Shown piece by piece: positions 28,640-37,905 of a stretch of DNA of 64,000 bases; position 1 is the first letter of the stretch, and the number at the start of each line of letters is the position of its first letter. Origin of the DNA: Candidatus Enterococcus willemsii (GTDB taxonomy: Bacteria; Bacillota; Bacilli; Lactobacillales; Enterococcaceae); the NCBI RefSeq assembly GCF_009933335.1, contig NZ_MAEL01000054.1:186001-250000 (forward strand), given 5' to 3'. The translations under genes were made by a program, and so were the position numbers. The notes under the pieces are model-generated. The model was given only the letters and a program-made list of their open reading frames with translations. It had not been told where the DNA came from and searched no databases.

Positions 28640-29932
28640 ATGACTTATAATGATATACCAAATTCTGTTGAACAATTTATGAAGAAAATTACAGAGAAAT
28701 GTGGCGACGCTCATAAAGATTGGGCAGAAAATTTTAATGCAGCTTTTGCGAATACCTTGCTGACAACAGTCAAACGTCATGAAGATGGCACCACATTTTT
28801 ATTAACAGGTGATATTCCAGCAATGTGGCTTCGAGATTCAACAGCGCAAGTTCGTCCCTATTTAGTGATTGCCAAAGAAGATGAAGATTTGGCAGCTATG
28901 ATTAGTGGATTAGTCAAAAAGCAATTTTTCTATATTAATATTGATCCTTATGCGAATGCCTTTAACGAGGAAGCGAACGGGGCAGGTCATCAAGAAGATC
29001 ATACAGAAATGAACGATTGGATTTGGGAACGTAAATATGAAATCGATTCATTATGTTATCCTGTTCAATTAGCTTATTTACTCTATAAAAATACTGGCCG
29101 TACGGATCAATTTAATGAAGATTTCGTCAGCGGTGTGCAAAAGATTTTACAGGTATTTGAAGTAGAACAAGACCATAATTGTTCTCCATATAATTTCGTA
29201 CGCGATACCTGGCGTAAAGAAGATACGTTAGTAAATGAAGGAAAAGGAGTAACCGTTGCTCCAACAGGAATGACCTGGTCTGGCTTTCGACCAAGTGATG
29301 ATGCCTGTGCCGGTGGTGGGTATTTAGTTCCATCCAATATGTTTGCTGTCGTTATTTTAGATTACGTAGCAGAAATTTTCAGTCACATATTAAACGATGA
29401 AGCGATTGTTGAAAAAGCCAATACGCTACGTCAAGAAATTCAAGCGGGGATTGAGGCGCATGGACGGACAACTAATGCTGCGGGAGAAGATATTTATGCC
29501 TATGAAGTCGATGGTTTAGGCAATGCATCGATTATGGATGACAGCAATGTTCCTAACTTAATTTCAGCACCTTATCTAGGGTATGGTTCAATGACTGATG
29601 AACGTTATTTACGTACTAGAAAAACGTTATTAAGTAAAGAAAATCCTTATTTCTATGAAGGAAAATATGCAAAAGGAATTGGTTCTTCCCATACGCCCGA
29701 AAATTATATTTGGCCGATTGCCATGGCGATGGAAGGGATGACGACTGATGACAAAGCGGAAAAAGAACGTATCTTAAATCAATTAGTAGCAACAGATGCA
29801 GGTACGCATTTGATGCACGAAGGCTTTGACGTAGATGATCCAACACAATATACACGTGAATGGTTCTCTTGGGCGAATATGATGTTTTGTGAGTTAGTCA
29901 TGGATTACTTTGATATTCAAGTCGAAAAATAG
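28640..29932 (+). CDS. GH125 exo-alpha-1,6-mannosidase
   Basis: The 430-aa protein matches glycoside hydrolase family 125. Visible blocks are FLLTGDIPAMWLRDSTAQVRPY (about 53–75), NGAGHQEDHTEMNDWIWERKYEIDSLCYP and SSHTPENYIWPIAMAMEG. The family removes alpha-1,6-linked mannose from N-glycan cores. No signal peptide is present, so it works in the cytoplasm. The ATG follows GAGAGAGGAAG. GH38 follows after 10 bp, forming a mannosidase operon divergent from gntR–GH92. Confidence 0.92.
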   Translation: MTYNDIPNSVEQFMKKITEKCGDAHKDWAENFNAAFANTLLTTVKRHEDGTTFLLTGDIPAMWLRDSTAQVRPYLVIAKEDEDLAAMISGLVKKQFFYINIDPYANAFNEEANGAGHQEDHTEMNDWIWERKYEIDSLCYPVQLAYLLYKNTGRTDQFNEDFVSGVQKILQVFEVEQDHNCSPYNFVRDTWRKEDTLVNEGKGVTVAPTGMTWSGFRPSDDACAGGGYLVPSNMFAVVILDYVAEIFSHILNDEAIVEKANTLRQEIQAGIEAHGRTTNAAGEDIYAYEVDGLGNASIMDDSNVPNLISAPYLGYGSMTDERYLRTRKTLLSKENPYFYEGKYAKGIGSSHTPENYIWPIAMAMEGMTTDDKAEKERILNQLVATDAGTHLMHEGFDVDDPTQYTREWFSWANMMFCELVMDYFDIQVEK

Positions 29933-29942
29933 GAGAGATTAA

Positions 29943-32618
29943 ATGAAGAAAAAAGTCTATATTATTTCACATAGTCACTGGGACCGAGAATGGTATGTGG
30001 CTTATGAAAAACATCATATGTTATTAGTAGAATTAATGGACGATTTGTTAGAAATTTTTGAAACAGATTCTGATTTTAATAGTTTTCATTTAGATGGACA
30101 GACAATCATTTTGGATGATTATTTGCAAGTACGACCAGAAAAACGTGCGGCCGTACAAAAAGCAATTAATGATGGAAAATTACGAATCGGACCATTTTAC
30201 ATTCTACAAGATGATTGGTTAATCAGCCCTGAATCAAACGTTCGCAACATGCTGATTGGTATGGAAGAAAGCCGTAAATGGGGAACACCAGTCAAATTAG
30301 GATATTTCCCAGATACGTTTGGTAATATGGGACAAGCACCGCAACTAATGCAAAAAGCTGGCTTTGATGCTGCTGCTTTCGGTCGCGGAGTGAAACCAAT
30401 CGGCTTTGACAACCAAGTGCTAGAGTCTGAAAACTACACTTCTCAATACTCTGAAATGTGGTGGAAAGGTCCAGATCAATCTGAAATCTTTGGATTATTG
30501 TTTGCCAACTGGTACAGCAATGGCAATGAAATACCTGCGGAAAAAGAAGCAGCCATCAAATTCTGGAATCAAAAACTAGCCGATGCCGAGAAGTTTGCAT
30601 CGACGAATCATCTGCTATTTATGAACGGTTGTGATCATCAACCAGTTCAAAAAGATGTTACCAAAGCAATTGCTTTAGCTAATGAATTGTATCCAGATTA
30701 TGAGTTCATTCATTCTAATTTTACCGATTATTTGGAGGCAGTCCGTAATGATTTACCGGAAGATTTAGGTTCAGTGACTGGAGAATTAACTAGTCAAGAG
30801 ACAGATGGTTGGTACACATTAGCCAACACGGCTTCCGCTCGCGTATATCTCAAACAATGGAATACACGTGTCCAACGTCAATTAGAAAATATTGCTGAGC
30901 CTTTAGCAAGTATGGCCTATGAAGTAAGTGGCAAGTATCCTCACGACCAATTAGACTATGCTTGGAAAACACTCATGCAAAATCATCCACACGATAGTAT
31001 TTGTGGTTGTTCTGTGGATGAAGTCCATCGCGAAATGGTTCCCCGTTTTGAAAAAGCGAATGAAGTCGGAAAATATGTAGCAGAAGAAGCTGTCAATACC
31101 TTAAAATCAGCAATCGATACAAGTAACTTTGCAGAAAATAGTTTCCCGTTTGTGGTGTTTAATACGAATGGTCTTGCAAAAAGTGGTGAAGCAGAGATTG
31201 AAATTGAACTTGCTCGTCAGACTTTTGCTGAAGGCTATCCTGCACAATGTTATCATGCAATGGCAGAGCTACCTCAAACGGATTATCATGTTGAAGATGA
31301 AAATGGTCATGTTATACCGGCAACTATTTCAGAAGCACAAGTTCGTTTTGATTTTGATTTACCAAAAGATGGCTTCCGGATTCCTTATATGAAACGTTAT
31401 GTGACGGTTCAATTACCAGTGAAAGATTTACCGGCTTTTTCATGGCAAGGTTTTGCTTTGGTACCTGGTCGTGAAGTAACAGATGCTACACCTTTGGCAA
31501 ACAAGACAGGAACAGTCATCGAAAATCAACAAATGAAAGTTGAGATTGCAGACAATGGTACGTTAACAGTGACCGATAAAGAAACACAAGTTAAAAAAGA
31601 AAATTTACTTGTTTTTGAGAATGTCGGTGATATCGCCAATGAATATATTTTTAAACAACCTGAAAATGACCAAGCTATTTTATCAAGTGATGTACAAGCA
31701 ACCATTACGTTACTCGAAAACCATAGTGAGAAAGCAGTTGTCAAAATTACTCACGTTTTAGATATCCCTGTTTCTGCAGATGAGTTATTGGATGTAGAGC
31801 AACAAATGGTGATTGATTTTACCCAACGGAAAGCGCAACGTTCAAAAGAGACCGCACCACTAACGATTGAAACACTGATGACAGTGACAAAAGATAGTAA
31901 GAAGATTGATTTTGAAACCCATGTCAATAATCAAATGAAAGATCATCGATTACGCGTATTATTTGAAACGGGAATTAATGTCGAACAGCATGAAGCAGAT
32001 AGTATTTATGAAGTTGTTACTCGTCCGAATGCTGTTTCAGCTAGCTGGAAAAATCCGACAAATCCACAACACCAACATGCATTTGCTAACTTGCATGACA
32101 CGGCACATGGGGTTACGGTTGGCAACTTTGGTTTAAATGAATATGAAATTGTCGGTGATACGATTGCGGTTACTTTATTACGTTGTGTGCGTGAACTAGG
32201 AGATTGGGGGTATTTCCCAACACCAGAAGCTCAATGTTTAGGAGAGCATACCTTCAACTATAGTATCGAAATGCACGCTACACCGGAAACACGTTATGCG
32301 ACGTATAAACATGCGTATACTGCCCAAGTGCCATTTACCGTTGCCCAAGTGGCTGTCCAAAAAGGAAACTATCCAACAACATATCAATACGTAAAAGTTG
32401 AGGGCGAAACATTTATCCCAACAGCATTGAAGCGTCGCAAAGTAGACCAAGAGTTAATTTTAAGAGGATATAATATGTCCGACGAAATGAAGTCTGTGAC
32501 CATTGAACAATCTCATGCCGAACCAGAAATATTAACCTTATTAGAAGAGCCAACCGATGAGGTGTATACTCCGGAACTTCAACCATATGAAATTCGTACG
32601 ATTGGGTTGATGAAATAA
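29943..32618 (+). CDS. GH38 alpha-mannosidase
   Basis: The 891-aa protein starts with IISHSHWDREW, the zinc-binding His-x-Asp of family 38. It has the nucleophile motif GYFPDTFGNMGQ (around residue 117–128) and HPHDSICGCSVDEVH (zinc His near 350). The beta-rich C-terminal half is normal for the family. It is a retaining exo-alpha-mannosidase, probably alpha-1,3 on the N-glycan core by analogy with the streptococcal enzyme. It is cytoplasmic and coupled to GH125 with GGAGAG upstream. Confidence 0.95.
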   Translation: MKKKVYIISHSHWDREWYVAYEKHHMLLVELMDDLLEIFETDSDFNSFHLDGQTIILDDYLQVRPEKRAAVQKAINDGKLRIGPFYILQDDWLISPESNVRNMLIGMEESRKWGTPVKLGYFPDTFGNMGQAPQLMQKAGFDAAAFGRGVKPIGFDNQVLESENYTSQYSEMWWKGPDQSEIFGLLFANWYSNGNEIPAEKEAAIKFWNQKLADAEKFASTNHLLFMNGCDHQPVQKDVTKAIALANELYPDYEFIHSNFTDYLEAVRNDLPEDLGSVTGELTSQETDGWYTLANTASARVYLKQWNTRVQRQLENIAEPLASMAYEVSGKYPHDQLDYAWKTLMQNHPHDSICGCSVDEVHREMVPRFEKANEVGKYVAEEAVNTLKSAIDTSNFAENSFPFVVFNTNGLAKSGEAEIEIELARQTFAEGYPAQCYHAMAELPQTDYHVEDENGHVIPATISEAQVRFDFDLPKDGFRIPYMKRYVTVQLPVKDLPAFSWQGFALVPGREVTDATPLANKTGTVIENQQMKVEIADNGTLTVTDKETQVKKENLLVFENVGDIANEYIFKQPENDQAILSSDVQATITLLENHSEKAVVKITHVLDIPVSADELLDVEQQMVIDFTQRKAQRSKETAPLTIETLMTVTKDSKKIDFETHVNNQMKDHRLRVLFETGINVEQHEADSIYEVVTRPNAVSASWKNPTNPQHQHAFANLHDTAHGVTVGNFGLNEYEIVGDTIAVTLLRCVRELGDWGYFPTPEAQCLGEHTFNYSIEMHATPETRYATYKHAYTAQVPFTVAQVAVQKGNYPTTYQYVKVEGETFIPTALKRRKVDQELILRGYNMSDEMKSVTIEQSHAEPEILTLLEEPTDEVYTPELQPYEIRTIGLMK

Positions 32619-32671
32619 AAGAATCAGTGTAAGTTGATGATGTTTAGCTAGACTTTCGGATAAAGTCTGAA

Positions 32672-32706
32672 GGCCAAGTCGCGATTTTCGCTGCTTGGCC
32701 ATTTTT
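32672..32706 (+). terminator. Probable terminator after the GH38 gene
   Basis: GGCCAAG…GCG pairs with CGC…CTTGGCC (small internal loop) and is followed by five T. A second small stem, AGACTTT/AAAGTCT, precedes it. Confidence 0.65.
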
Positions 32707-32820
32707 AATCTGCTCAATCGGAAAAAAATGGATGTAAGTTCTAAGTGGGAATCAATCATAAAAGGTGTCTGTGAAGACTCTCGTCAACTAATACTTATGA
32801 GGAGTAAAGGAGGTAAGAAA

Positions 32821-34131
32821 ATGTCAACGCATGATTTTCGAGAATTAATTGAGAAAAATAAAACACAGTTTTATGACGATTTAGCTAAAATTATTGCGAT
32901 ACCTAGTGTGAAAGAAAAACCCGAATTGGGTGCACCATATGGTATTCAGAATAAGAAAGTGTTGGAAAAAATTATCGAGATTGCAGAGAGTTATGGTTTT
33001 CAAGCCCAGCTAGTCGACAATGCACTGGCTTATATTCAAGTAGGGAGCGCTGAAGATTATATTGGAATTATTGGACATTTAGACGTTGTCGCTGCTGGTG
33101 GAAAATGGACCTATCCACCATTTAAATTAACGCAAGCCAATGGTAAGTTGTATGGTCGAGGAATACTTGATAATAAAGGACCAATTTTTTCTTGTCTGTA
33201 CGGATTGAAATTATTAAGTGAGCAAGGCTATCGCCTAAATAAAACACTTCGAATTATTTTTGGAACAGATGAGGAGAGTGGTTCATCGGATATTAATTGC
33301 TATTTAGAAAGTGAAAAAGCGCCTACTTTTGCCTTTACTCCCGATTGTAAGTATCCAGTAGTTTACGGCGAAAGAGGGATTATCAATGTAGAGATGATAT
33401 CTATCCTTCCTCCAGAATCATTAGCACGTATTTCTGAAATAGAGGGTGAGCAAGCCCGCAGTTTTGTCCCCGATATGCTAACATGTAGCCTTGAAGGTGA
33501 AATGCTCAGTGTTCGAGGGAAACGAGCGCCCTCGAATGCACCTGAATTAGGGGAAAATGCCATTACACTATTGGCTGAAAAAATTAAAAACCACACGGAA
33601 GATTCGGTTTTAAAAGCTTATTTCACCGGCTTATATGATGCTTTACATGAAAAACATCATGGAGAAGGTATGGAAATGGCTTGGCAAGATGAAATGAGTG
33701 GGAAATTAAGCATGACACCGTATCTCTTAGAAAAAACAACAACGGGATTTAAATTAGGTTTATCAATCCGCTATCCGGTATCTTATACAGAAGCACAAAT
33801 CTTAGCAGGCTTAGAAAAAGTGGCTAATCAAGCGGAAATACCGACAAAAGTGGCGTTAATTCGTAGTCTTCCTAGTCTTTTGGTTGATAAGAATCGTCTG
33901 GAAATCAAGCAGTTAACCAAAGCGTATGGTGATGTTACTGGTTTGGACAGTACGCCTGTAACGACGACTGGAGCAACCTATGCCCGATTTTTACCAGAAA
34001 CGGTGGCGTTTGGTCCATCATTTCCTGGCCAAAAAGGGATTGCGCATAATGTAGATGAATATATGGATGAAGAGGATTTGTTGTTGAATATGGAAATATA
34101 CATGAATGCTATTTTAAATCTTTGTGAATAA
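32821..34131 (+). CDS. M20-family dipeptidase (PepV-like)
   Basis: The 436-aa metallopeptidase has the metal-binding blocks IIGHLDVVAAG (His, Asp about 80–90), GRGILDNKGP (bridging Asp) and GTDEESGSSD (catalytic Glu). The layout fits PepV/Sapep-type dipeptidases of lactic acid bacteria. ATG 32821 has an ideal AAAGGAGGT; the longer open frame upstream is not used. It opens an operon with a glycosylasparaginase and a ROK kinase. In this setting it may trim the peptide remnant of imported glycopeptides, which is an inference. Confidence 0.88.
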   Translation: MSTHDFRELIEKNKTQFYDDLAKIIAIPSVKEKPELGAPYGIQNKKVLEKIIEIAESYGFQAQLVDNALAYIQVGSAEDYIGIIGHLDVVAAGGKWTYPPFKLTQANGKLYGRGILDNKGPIFSCLYGLKLLSEQGYRLNKTLRIIFGTDEESGSSDINCYLESEKAPTFAFTPDCKYPVVYGERGIINVEMISILPPESLARISEIEGEQARSFVPDMLTCSLEGEMLSVRGKRAPSNAPELGENAITLLAEKIKNHTEDSVLKAYFTGLYDALHEKHHGEGMEMAWQDEMSGKLSMTPYLLEKTTTGFKLGLSIRYPVSYTEAQILAGLEKVANQAEIPTKVALIRSLPSLLVDKNRLEIKQLTKAYGDVTGLDSTPVTTTGATYARFLPETVAFGPSFPGQKGIAHNVDEYMDEEDLLLNMEIYMNAILNLCE

Positions 34132-34150
34132 GACTGTAGGAGGAACAATA

Positions 34151-35107
34151 ATGAGTTATGGAATGATCGCAACATGGCGTATGGCTTATGATGGAATTCG
34201 TGTTGGAATAGTAGATTTAGCAAACTGTGGTTCTTCACAAAAAGCGATTGTTGATGCGATTAAAATAGTCGAGGATTATCCATTTTATAAATCAGTTGGC
34301 TATGGTGGATTGCCAAATGAAGTTGGGTTGGTTGAATTAGATGCGGCCTTTATGAATGGGGATAACTTTGACATTGGTGCAGTAGCAGGCAGTCGTAATG
34401 TTAAAAATCCAATTGTAGTAGCAGAAAAATTAAGCCATGAACGATTTAACTCTTTCTTAGTTGGAGATGGAGTCGCAAAATATGCAAGCAAAGAAGGTTT
34501 TGAGCTTCGAAATATGTTAACCGAACGTGCGAAAAAAACATGGGAAAATCGTTTAGAGGAAATGAGTAAATCAAATTTAAGTCCTTATGATGGTCATGAT
34601 ACGGTAAGCATGGTGGCTTTAGATCAACATGGAAGTATGTCTTGCGGAACATCAAGCAGTGGTCTATTTATGAAAAAAGAGGGCAGAACGGGTGACTCAC
34701 CTCTTTCAGGATCAGGTTTTTATGTAGATAGTGAGATTGGTGGCGCAACAGCAACTGGATTAGGAGAAGATTTAATGAAGGGCTGTTTAAGTTATGAAAC
34801 GGTGCGCTTAATGAGTACCGGATTAACACCGCAAGAAGCAGTAAATCAAGCAACTATGACATTTGTAAAGAAGTTAGAACGTCGTAAAGGGAAATGTGGT
34901 GCATTTTCTTTAGTTGCGATGAATAATCAAGGTGAGTGGGGCGTTGCGACAAATGTTGAGTTTTCATTTGTAGTGGCTACCGATCGGTTATCTCCGACGA
35001 TTTACTTAGCATATCCAGCAGAAGATGATGGGTATCCGACGATTGAAGTAGCTAGCCACGAATGGTTAGATGCATATCAAGCAAGAATTACGGCACCTAT
35101 CAAGTAA
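34151..35107 (+). CDS. Glycosylasparaginase (N4-(beta-N-acetylglucosaminyl)-L-asparaginase), copy 1
   Basis: The 318-aa N-terminal-nucleophile hydrolase has the self-cleavage site GHD/T at Thr151 followed by VSMVALDQHGSMSCGTSSSG. The substrate loop GDSPLSGSGFYVDSEIGGATATGLGED is typical of aspartylglucosaminidase. It should cut the GlcNAc–Asn bond, the last step of N-glycan release, after autoproteolysis into alpha and beta chains. It begins MSYGMIATWRMAYDG without a signal peptide. ATG 34151 has AGGAGGAA and sits 19 bp after the dipeptidase. A close paralogue lies at 51983. Confidence 0.93.
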   Translation: MSYGMIATWRMAYDGIRVGIVDLANCGSSQKAIVDAIKIVEDYPFYKSVGYGGLPNEVGLVELDAAFMNGDNFDIGAVAGSRNVKNPIVVAEKLSHERFNSFLVGDGVAKYASKEGFELRNMLTERAKKTWENRLEEMSKSNLSPYDGHDTVSMVALDQHGSMSCGTSSSGLFMKKEGRTGDSPLSGSGFYVDSEIGGATATGLGEDLMKGCLSYETVRLMSTGLTPQEAVNQATMTFVKKLERRKGKCGAFSLVAMNNQGEWGVATNVEFSFVVATDRLSPTIYLAYPAEDDGYPTIEVASHEWLDAYQARITAPIK

Positions 35108-35153
35108 CAGTGATTGCTGGTAGTCCTAAATTGTATGTTAAGGAGTAATTTCT

Positions 35154-36014
35154 ATGACAATATTAACAATTGATATAGGTGGTTCAAGTGTTAAGAGTGC
35201 AATTTATACAGATAAACTAGAAGACAGAAATCACTTTTTTTCACCCCCTAGCTTAAATGAAATGCAAGTAAAATTGGATCAGTTAATTTCTTATTATTTA
35301 GAGAAGTATCCGATTGAAGCCATCGCTTTTAGTGTTCCGGGAATTCCCAATCATGACACTGGACGTGTGGAAGGTGTCAGTTCTTTACGCTATATCCATC
35401 AGTTTGATTTTATTTCCTATTTTTCTGAAAAATACCAACGACCGATTTATTTTGAGAATGATGCTAATTGCGCTTGCAAGGCGGAAGTTCAATTAGGAAT
35501 AGCCGGAGAGGTAAAAAATGCCTTATTTATGGTCATTGGTACCGGTATTGGTGGAACAATTATTTCTAATGGTCAAATCCTATCAGGTGAACATGCTTAT
35601 GGTGGTGAGTTCGGAATGATGCTTATTGATGGTCGTCATGAGTTGAGTGAATTGGGGTCTGCGGTACACATGGCAAGAAAGTATTCAATACTCAAAGGTA
35701 AATCTTATACTGGAGAAGAAGTCTTTGCTCTTGCGGATCAAGGCGAAATCGATGCTGTAGCAGCAACAGAAAAACTCTATCATTATTTAGCTCTAGGTAT
35801 TTACAATCTGCAATACATGATTGATCCAGAATATATTGTACTCGGTGGAGGGATTACCAAGAGAAGGAATTTGTTAAAACATATTCTACGTAAATTAGAC
35901 GAGATTATGAATTATGGACAGGTCTGTCCAATCACCCCTAAAATTCGTTTGGCTAAATTTGGCAATGATGCGAACTTAATTGGTGCTGCATTAACTGTTA
36001 AAAGTAGTAAATAA
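35154..36014 (+). CDS. ROK-family sugar kinase (zinc motif lost)
   Basis: The 286-aa protein has the ROK ATP-binding start TIDIGGSSVKSAIY, the catalytic aspartate in FENDANCACKAE (about residue 104) and GTGIGGTIISNG. The usual zinc-binding CxCGxxGCxE block is absent (DGRHELSELGS in its place), a variant seen in some ROK kinases. It probably phosphorylates mannose, GlcNAc or a similar sugar released in the cytoplasm. It follows glycosylasparaginase by 46 bp with AAGGAG upstream and ends the operon. Confidence 0.88.
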   Translation: MTILTIDIGGSSVKSAIYTDKLEDRNHFFSPPSLNEMQVKLDQLISYYLEKYPIEAIAFSVPGIPNHDTGRVEGVSSLRYIHQFDFISYFSEKYQRPIYFENDANCACKAEVQLGIAGEVKNALFMVIGTGIGGTIISNGQILSGEHAYGGEFGMMLIDGRHELSELGSAVHMARKYSILKGKSYTGEEVFALADQGEIDAVAATEKLYHYLALGIYNLQYMIDPEYIVLGGGITKRRNLLKHILRKLDEIMNYGQVCPITPKIRLAKFGNDANLIGAALTVKSSK

Positions 36015-36056
36015 GAAAGAATGTATCTCGTTTATTGTAATCTAATCGCAAACCAT

Positions 36057-36105
36057 AAAACGTAGGCAATCAATGGATGTAACACTTATTGATTGCCTAC
36101 GTTTT
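36057..36105. terminator. Bidirectional terminator between the ROK gene and the GH29 gene
   Basis: The perfect 17-bp arms AAAACGTAGGCAATCAA and TTGATTGCCTACGTTTT have a 15-nt loop. It serves the convergent operons. Confidence 0.9.
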
Positions 36106-36106
36106 A

Positions 36107-37405
36107 TTAATTATTTAAAAACAGTTCAATGACAGGCACCAAAGAATCGGGGCGTTTGGTTGGTAATTGTAAGACAATGTCATTTGGTTCAATAATTGTT
36201 TCAGTCGTAGTTATTACTTCTTCTGGATCAAAACCACGATAAAACACTTCAGAACCATCATTTAAAAATTGGGCGTAGCGAATTTTTCCAGCTAAATCTT
36301 TTAAATGAATGTGACCATATGGCCATGCAAAAATGTGTAAGTAGAGACGGTTTCCATTTTGAGTATAACGACAATCAGCAGGTGCAATGAATTCACTAGG
36401 TCCACACTCTTTGATTGAGCGATTGTGCAAATAAAACCATTCATTGAGTTCCTTAAATCGTTCTTTTGATTGTTTATCGATTAATCCACGGCCGTTTGGT
36501 CCAGTATTTAGCAGGAAGTTTCCGCCTTTAGCAACAGTATCAATCAGCATTTGTAAGATTTGTTCTGCTGATTTCCATTGTTGGTTGTTTCGATCATATC
36601 CCCAAGTGCCATTCATCGTCTGACAAGCTTCCCATAAAACTGGTAAACCATCTTGATACAATGGTTTATCTGGTTGGTATTGTTCGGGAGTTGTAATGCC
36701 ATGACCCAAAGCAAAACGGTCATTTAGTAACATTTCTGGTTGTAAGTTACGGCAAATAGTTTCTAAACGTAGAGCATCCCAATCGTCAGCACCTTTTCCG
36801 ACCGACCATCCCCAATCACGATGTGCATAAGAAAAATCAAACCACATATAATCAATTTTTCCATATTCGGTTAATAATTCTGTGACTTGTCCAGCTAGAA
36901 AGTCTTGGTAGCTTTTTAGTGTACGTTTATTATTCGTTGCACGATAACTTTTATCTTCTCTGCAAGGATGTAAGCCGTCAATTGGGAATTCTGGATGATA
37001 CCAGTCAATCAACGAGTGATACAAACCAATTTTTAAACCCACTTGACGGAATGCTGGTAATAGCTCAGCTAGTAAATCCCTTCCAAATGGTGTATTTGTA
37101 ATTTTATACTCTGAAAGCTTAGTATCCCATAAAGCAAAACCTTCGTGATGTTTGGTGGTAAAAACGACATATTCTGCACCGGTAGCTTTTATTTCTTGCG
37201 CCCATTGGTGAGCATCAAATAAATCAGGATCAAAATGTTCAAAGTATTTGCGATAGTTTTCTGGAGTAATCTGTTCATTCGTCATAAACCATTCATGACG
37301 AGCGCCGAGTGTGTATAATCCAAAATGAATAAATACACCAAAACGTGCGTTGGTAAACCATGTGGTATCCGGATAATTTTCTGGCCAGTTACTATATGTT
37401 TTCAT
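36107..37405 (-). CDS. GH29 alpha-L-fucosidase, intracellular
   Basis: The 432-aa protein has the GH29 N-terminal block WFTNARFGVFIHFGLYTLGARHEW and TTKHHEGFALWDT. The nucleophile aspartate is in YMWFDFSYAHRDW, and SSP-like loops end at LLNTGPNGRG. It removes alpha-linked fucose from glycans. No signal peptide or carbohydrate-binding domain is present. It is the last gene of the minus-strand operon GH20–small anchored protein–GH29, nine bp after its neighbour. Core-fucosylated N-glycans would need such an enzyme. Confidence 0.93.
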   Translation of the reverse strand: MKTYSNWPENYPDTTWFTNARFGVFIHFGLYTLGARHEWFMTNEQITPENYRKYFEHFDPDLFDAHQWAQEIKATGAEYVVFTTKHHEGFALWDTKLSEYKITNTPFGRDLLAELLPAFRQVGLKIGLYHSLIDWYHPEFPIDGLHPCREDKSYRATNNKRTLKSYQDFLAGQVTELLTEYGKIDYMWFDFSYAHRDWGWSVGKGADDWDALRLETICRNLQPEMLLNDRFALGHGITTPEQYQPDKPLYQDGLPVLWEACQTMNGTWGYDRNNQQWKSAEQILQMLIDTVAKGGNFLLNTGPNGRGLIDKQSKERFKELNEWFYLHNRSIKECGPSEFIAPADCRYTQNGNRLYLHIFAWPYGHIHLKDLAGKIRYAQFLNDGSEVFYRGFDPEEVITTTETIIEPNDIVLQLPTKRPDSLVPVIELFLNN

Positions 37406-37414
37406 GAGGTCTCC

Positions 37415-37894
37415 TTAAATAAAATGTGTATTGGTCATATTGGTCTCCTCGATAACCCATTTGCCATTTTCTTTGACAAACGTATGATGAGCTTCCGCAA
37501 TATGGTCACGATAGTCCTTTTTTCCTTTATTAATTGTTTTTTGTTGGGTTTCAACTAGCATATGATTCTTTTCTTGTTTTAAGACTTTAAAAGAAAGCAA
37601 GGTATTTTCTAAATCGTAGTCATCAAAAAATGTTTGCATTTCTTTTTTAGTTTCTTCTTTGGCAGTAGAGACTAAGGTTGTAATGTATAAGTCGGCGTCT
37701 TCATCATTTACTGCTTGCAAGTTAGTTGTTAAAGTATGAAAGGCAGCCTGTGCAGCTTCTTGATCGGTAATCTTACCTTCAATTTTAACTTCTGTATCGG
37801 TTGATAGTGGTGCTGTAGATTTATTTGTTAGGAGATGAAAGAGTAGCACGACACCTAACAGACCAATCATGCCTAAGAATAATTTATTTTTCAT
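37415..37894 (-). CDS. Hypothetical membrane-anchored protein inside the glycan operon
   Basis: The 159-aa protein starts with MKNKLFLGMIGLLGVVLLFHLL, a single signal-anchor helix with no lipobox cysteine. About 130 extracellular residues follow, including AAQAAFHTLTTNLQAVNDEDADLYI and ETQQKTINKGKKDYRDHIAEAHHTFVKENGKWVIEETN, which look like an NTF2/SnoaL-like fold. I cannot name the family securely. It lies 11 bp after GH20 and 9 bp before GH29 with a clean AAGGAGGAAT site, so it is expressed with them. It is the operon's only surface-exposed product, and its role is unknown. Confidence 0.75.
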   Translation of the reverse strand: MKNKLFLGMIGLLGVVLLFHLLTNKSTAPLSTDTEVKIEGKITDQEAAQAAFHTLTTNLQAVNDEDADLYITTLVSTAKEETKKEMQTFFDDYDLENTLLSFKVLKQEKNHMLVETQQKTINKGKKDYRDHIAEAHHTFVKENGKWVIEETNMTNTHFI

Positions 37895-37905
37895 GCTATT
37901 CCTCC

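Noticed and set aside
32695-32820. 42-codon extension of the M20 dipeptidase
   Set aside because: It starts within the GH38 terminator and lacks a ribosome site, while ATG 32821 follows AAAGGAGGT.
37325-37558. 77-codon plus-strand frame across the GH29/anchored-protein junction
   Set aside because: It is antisense to two well-supported genes with good ribosome sites and has no initiation signal of its own.
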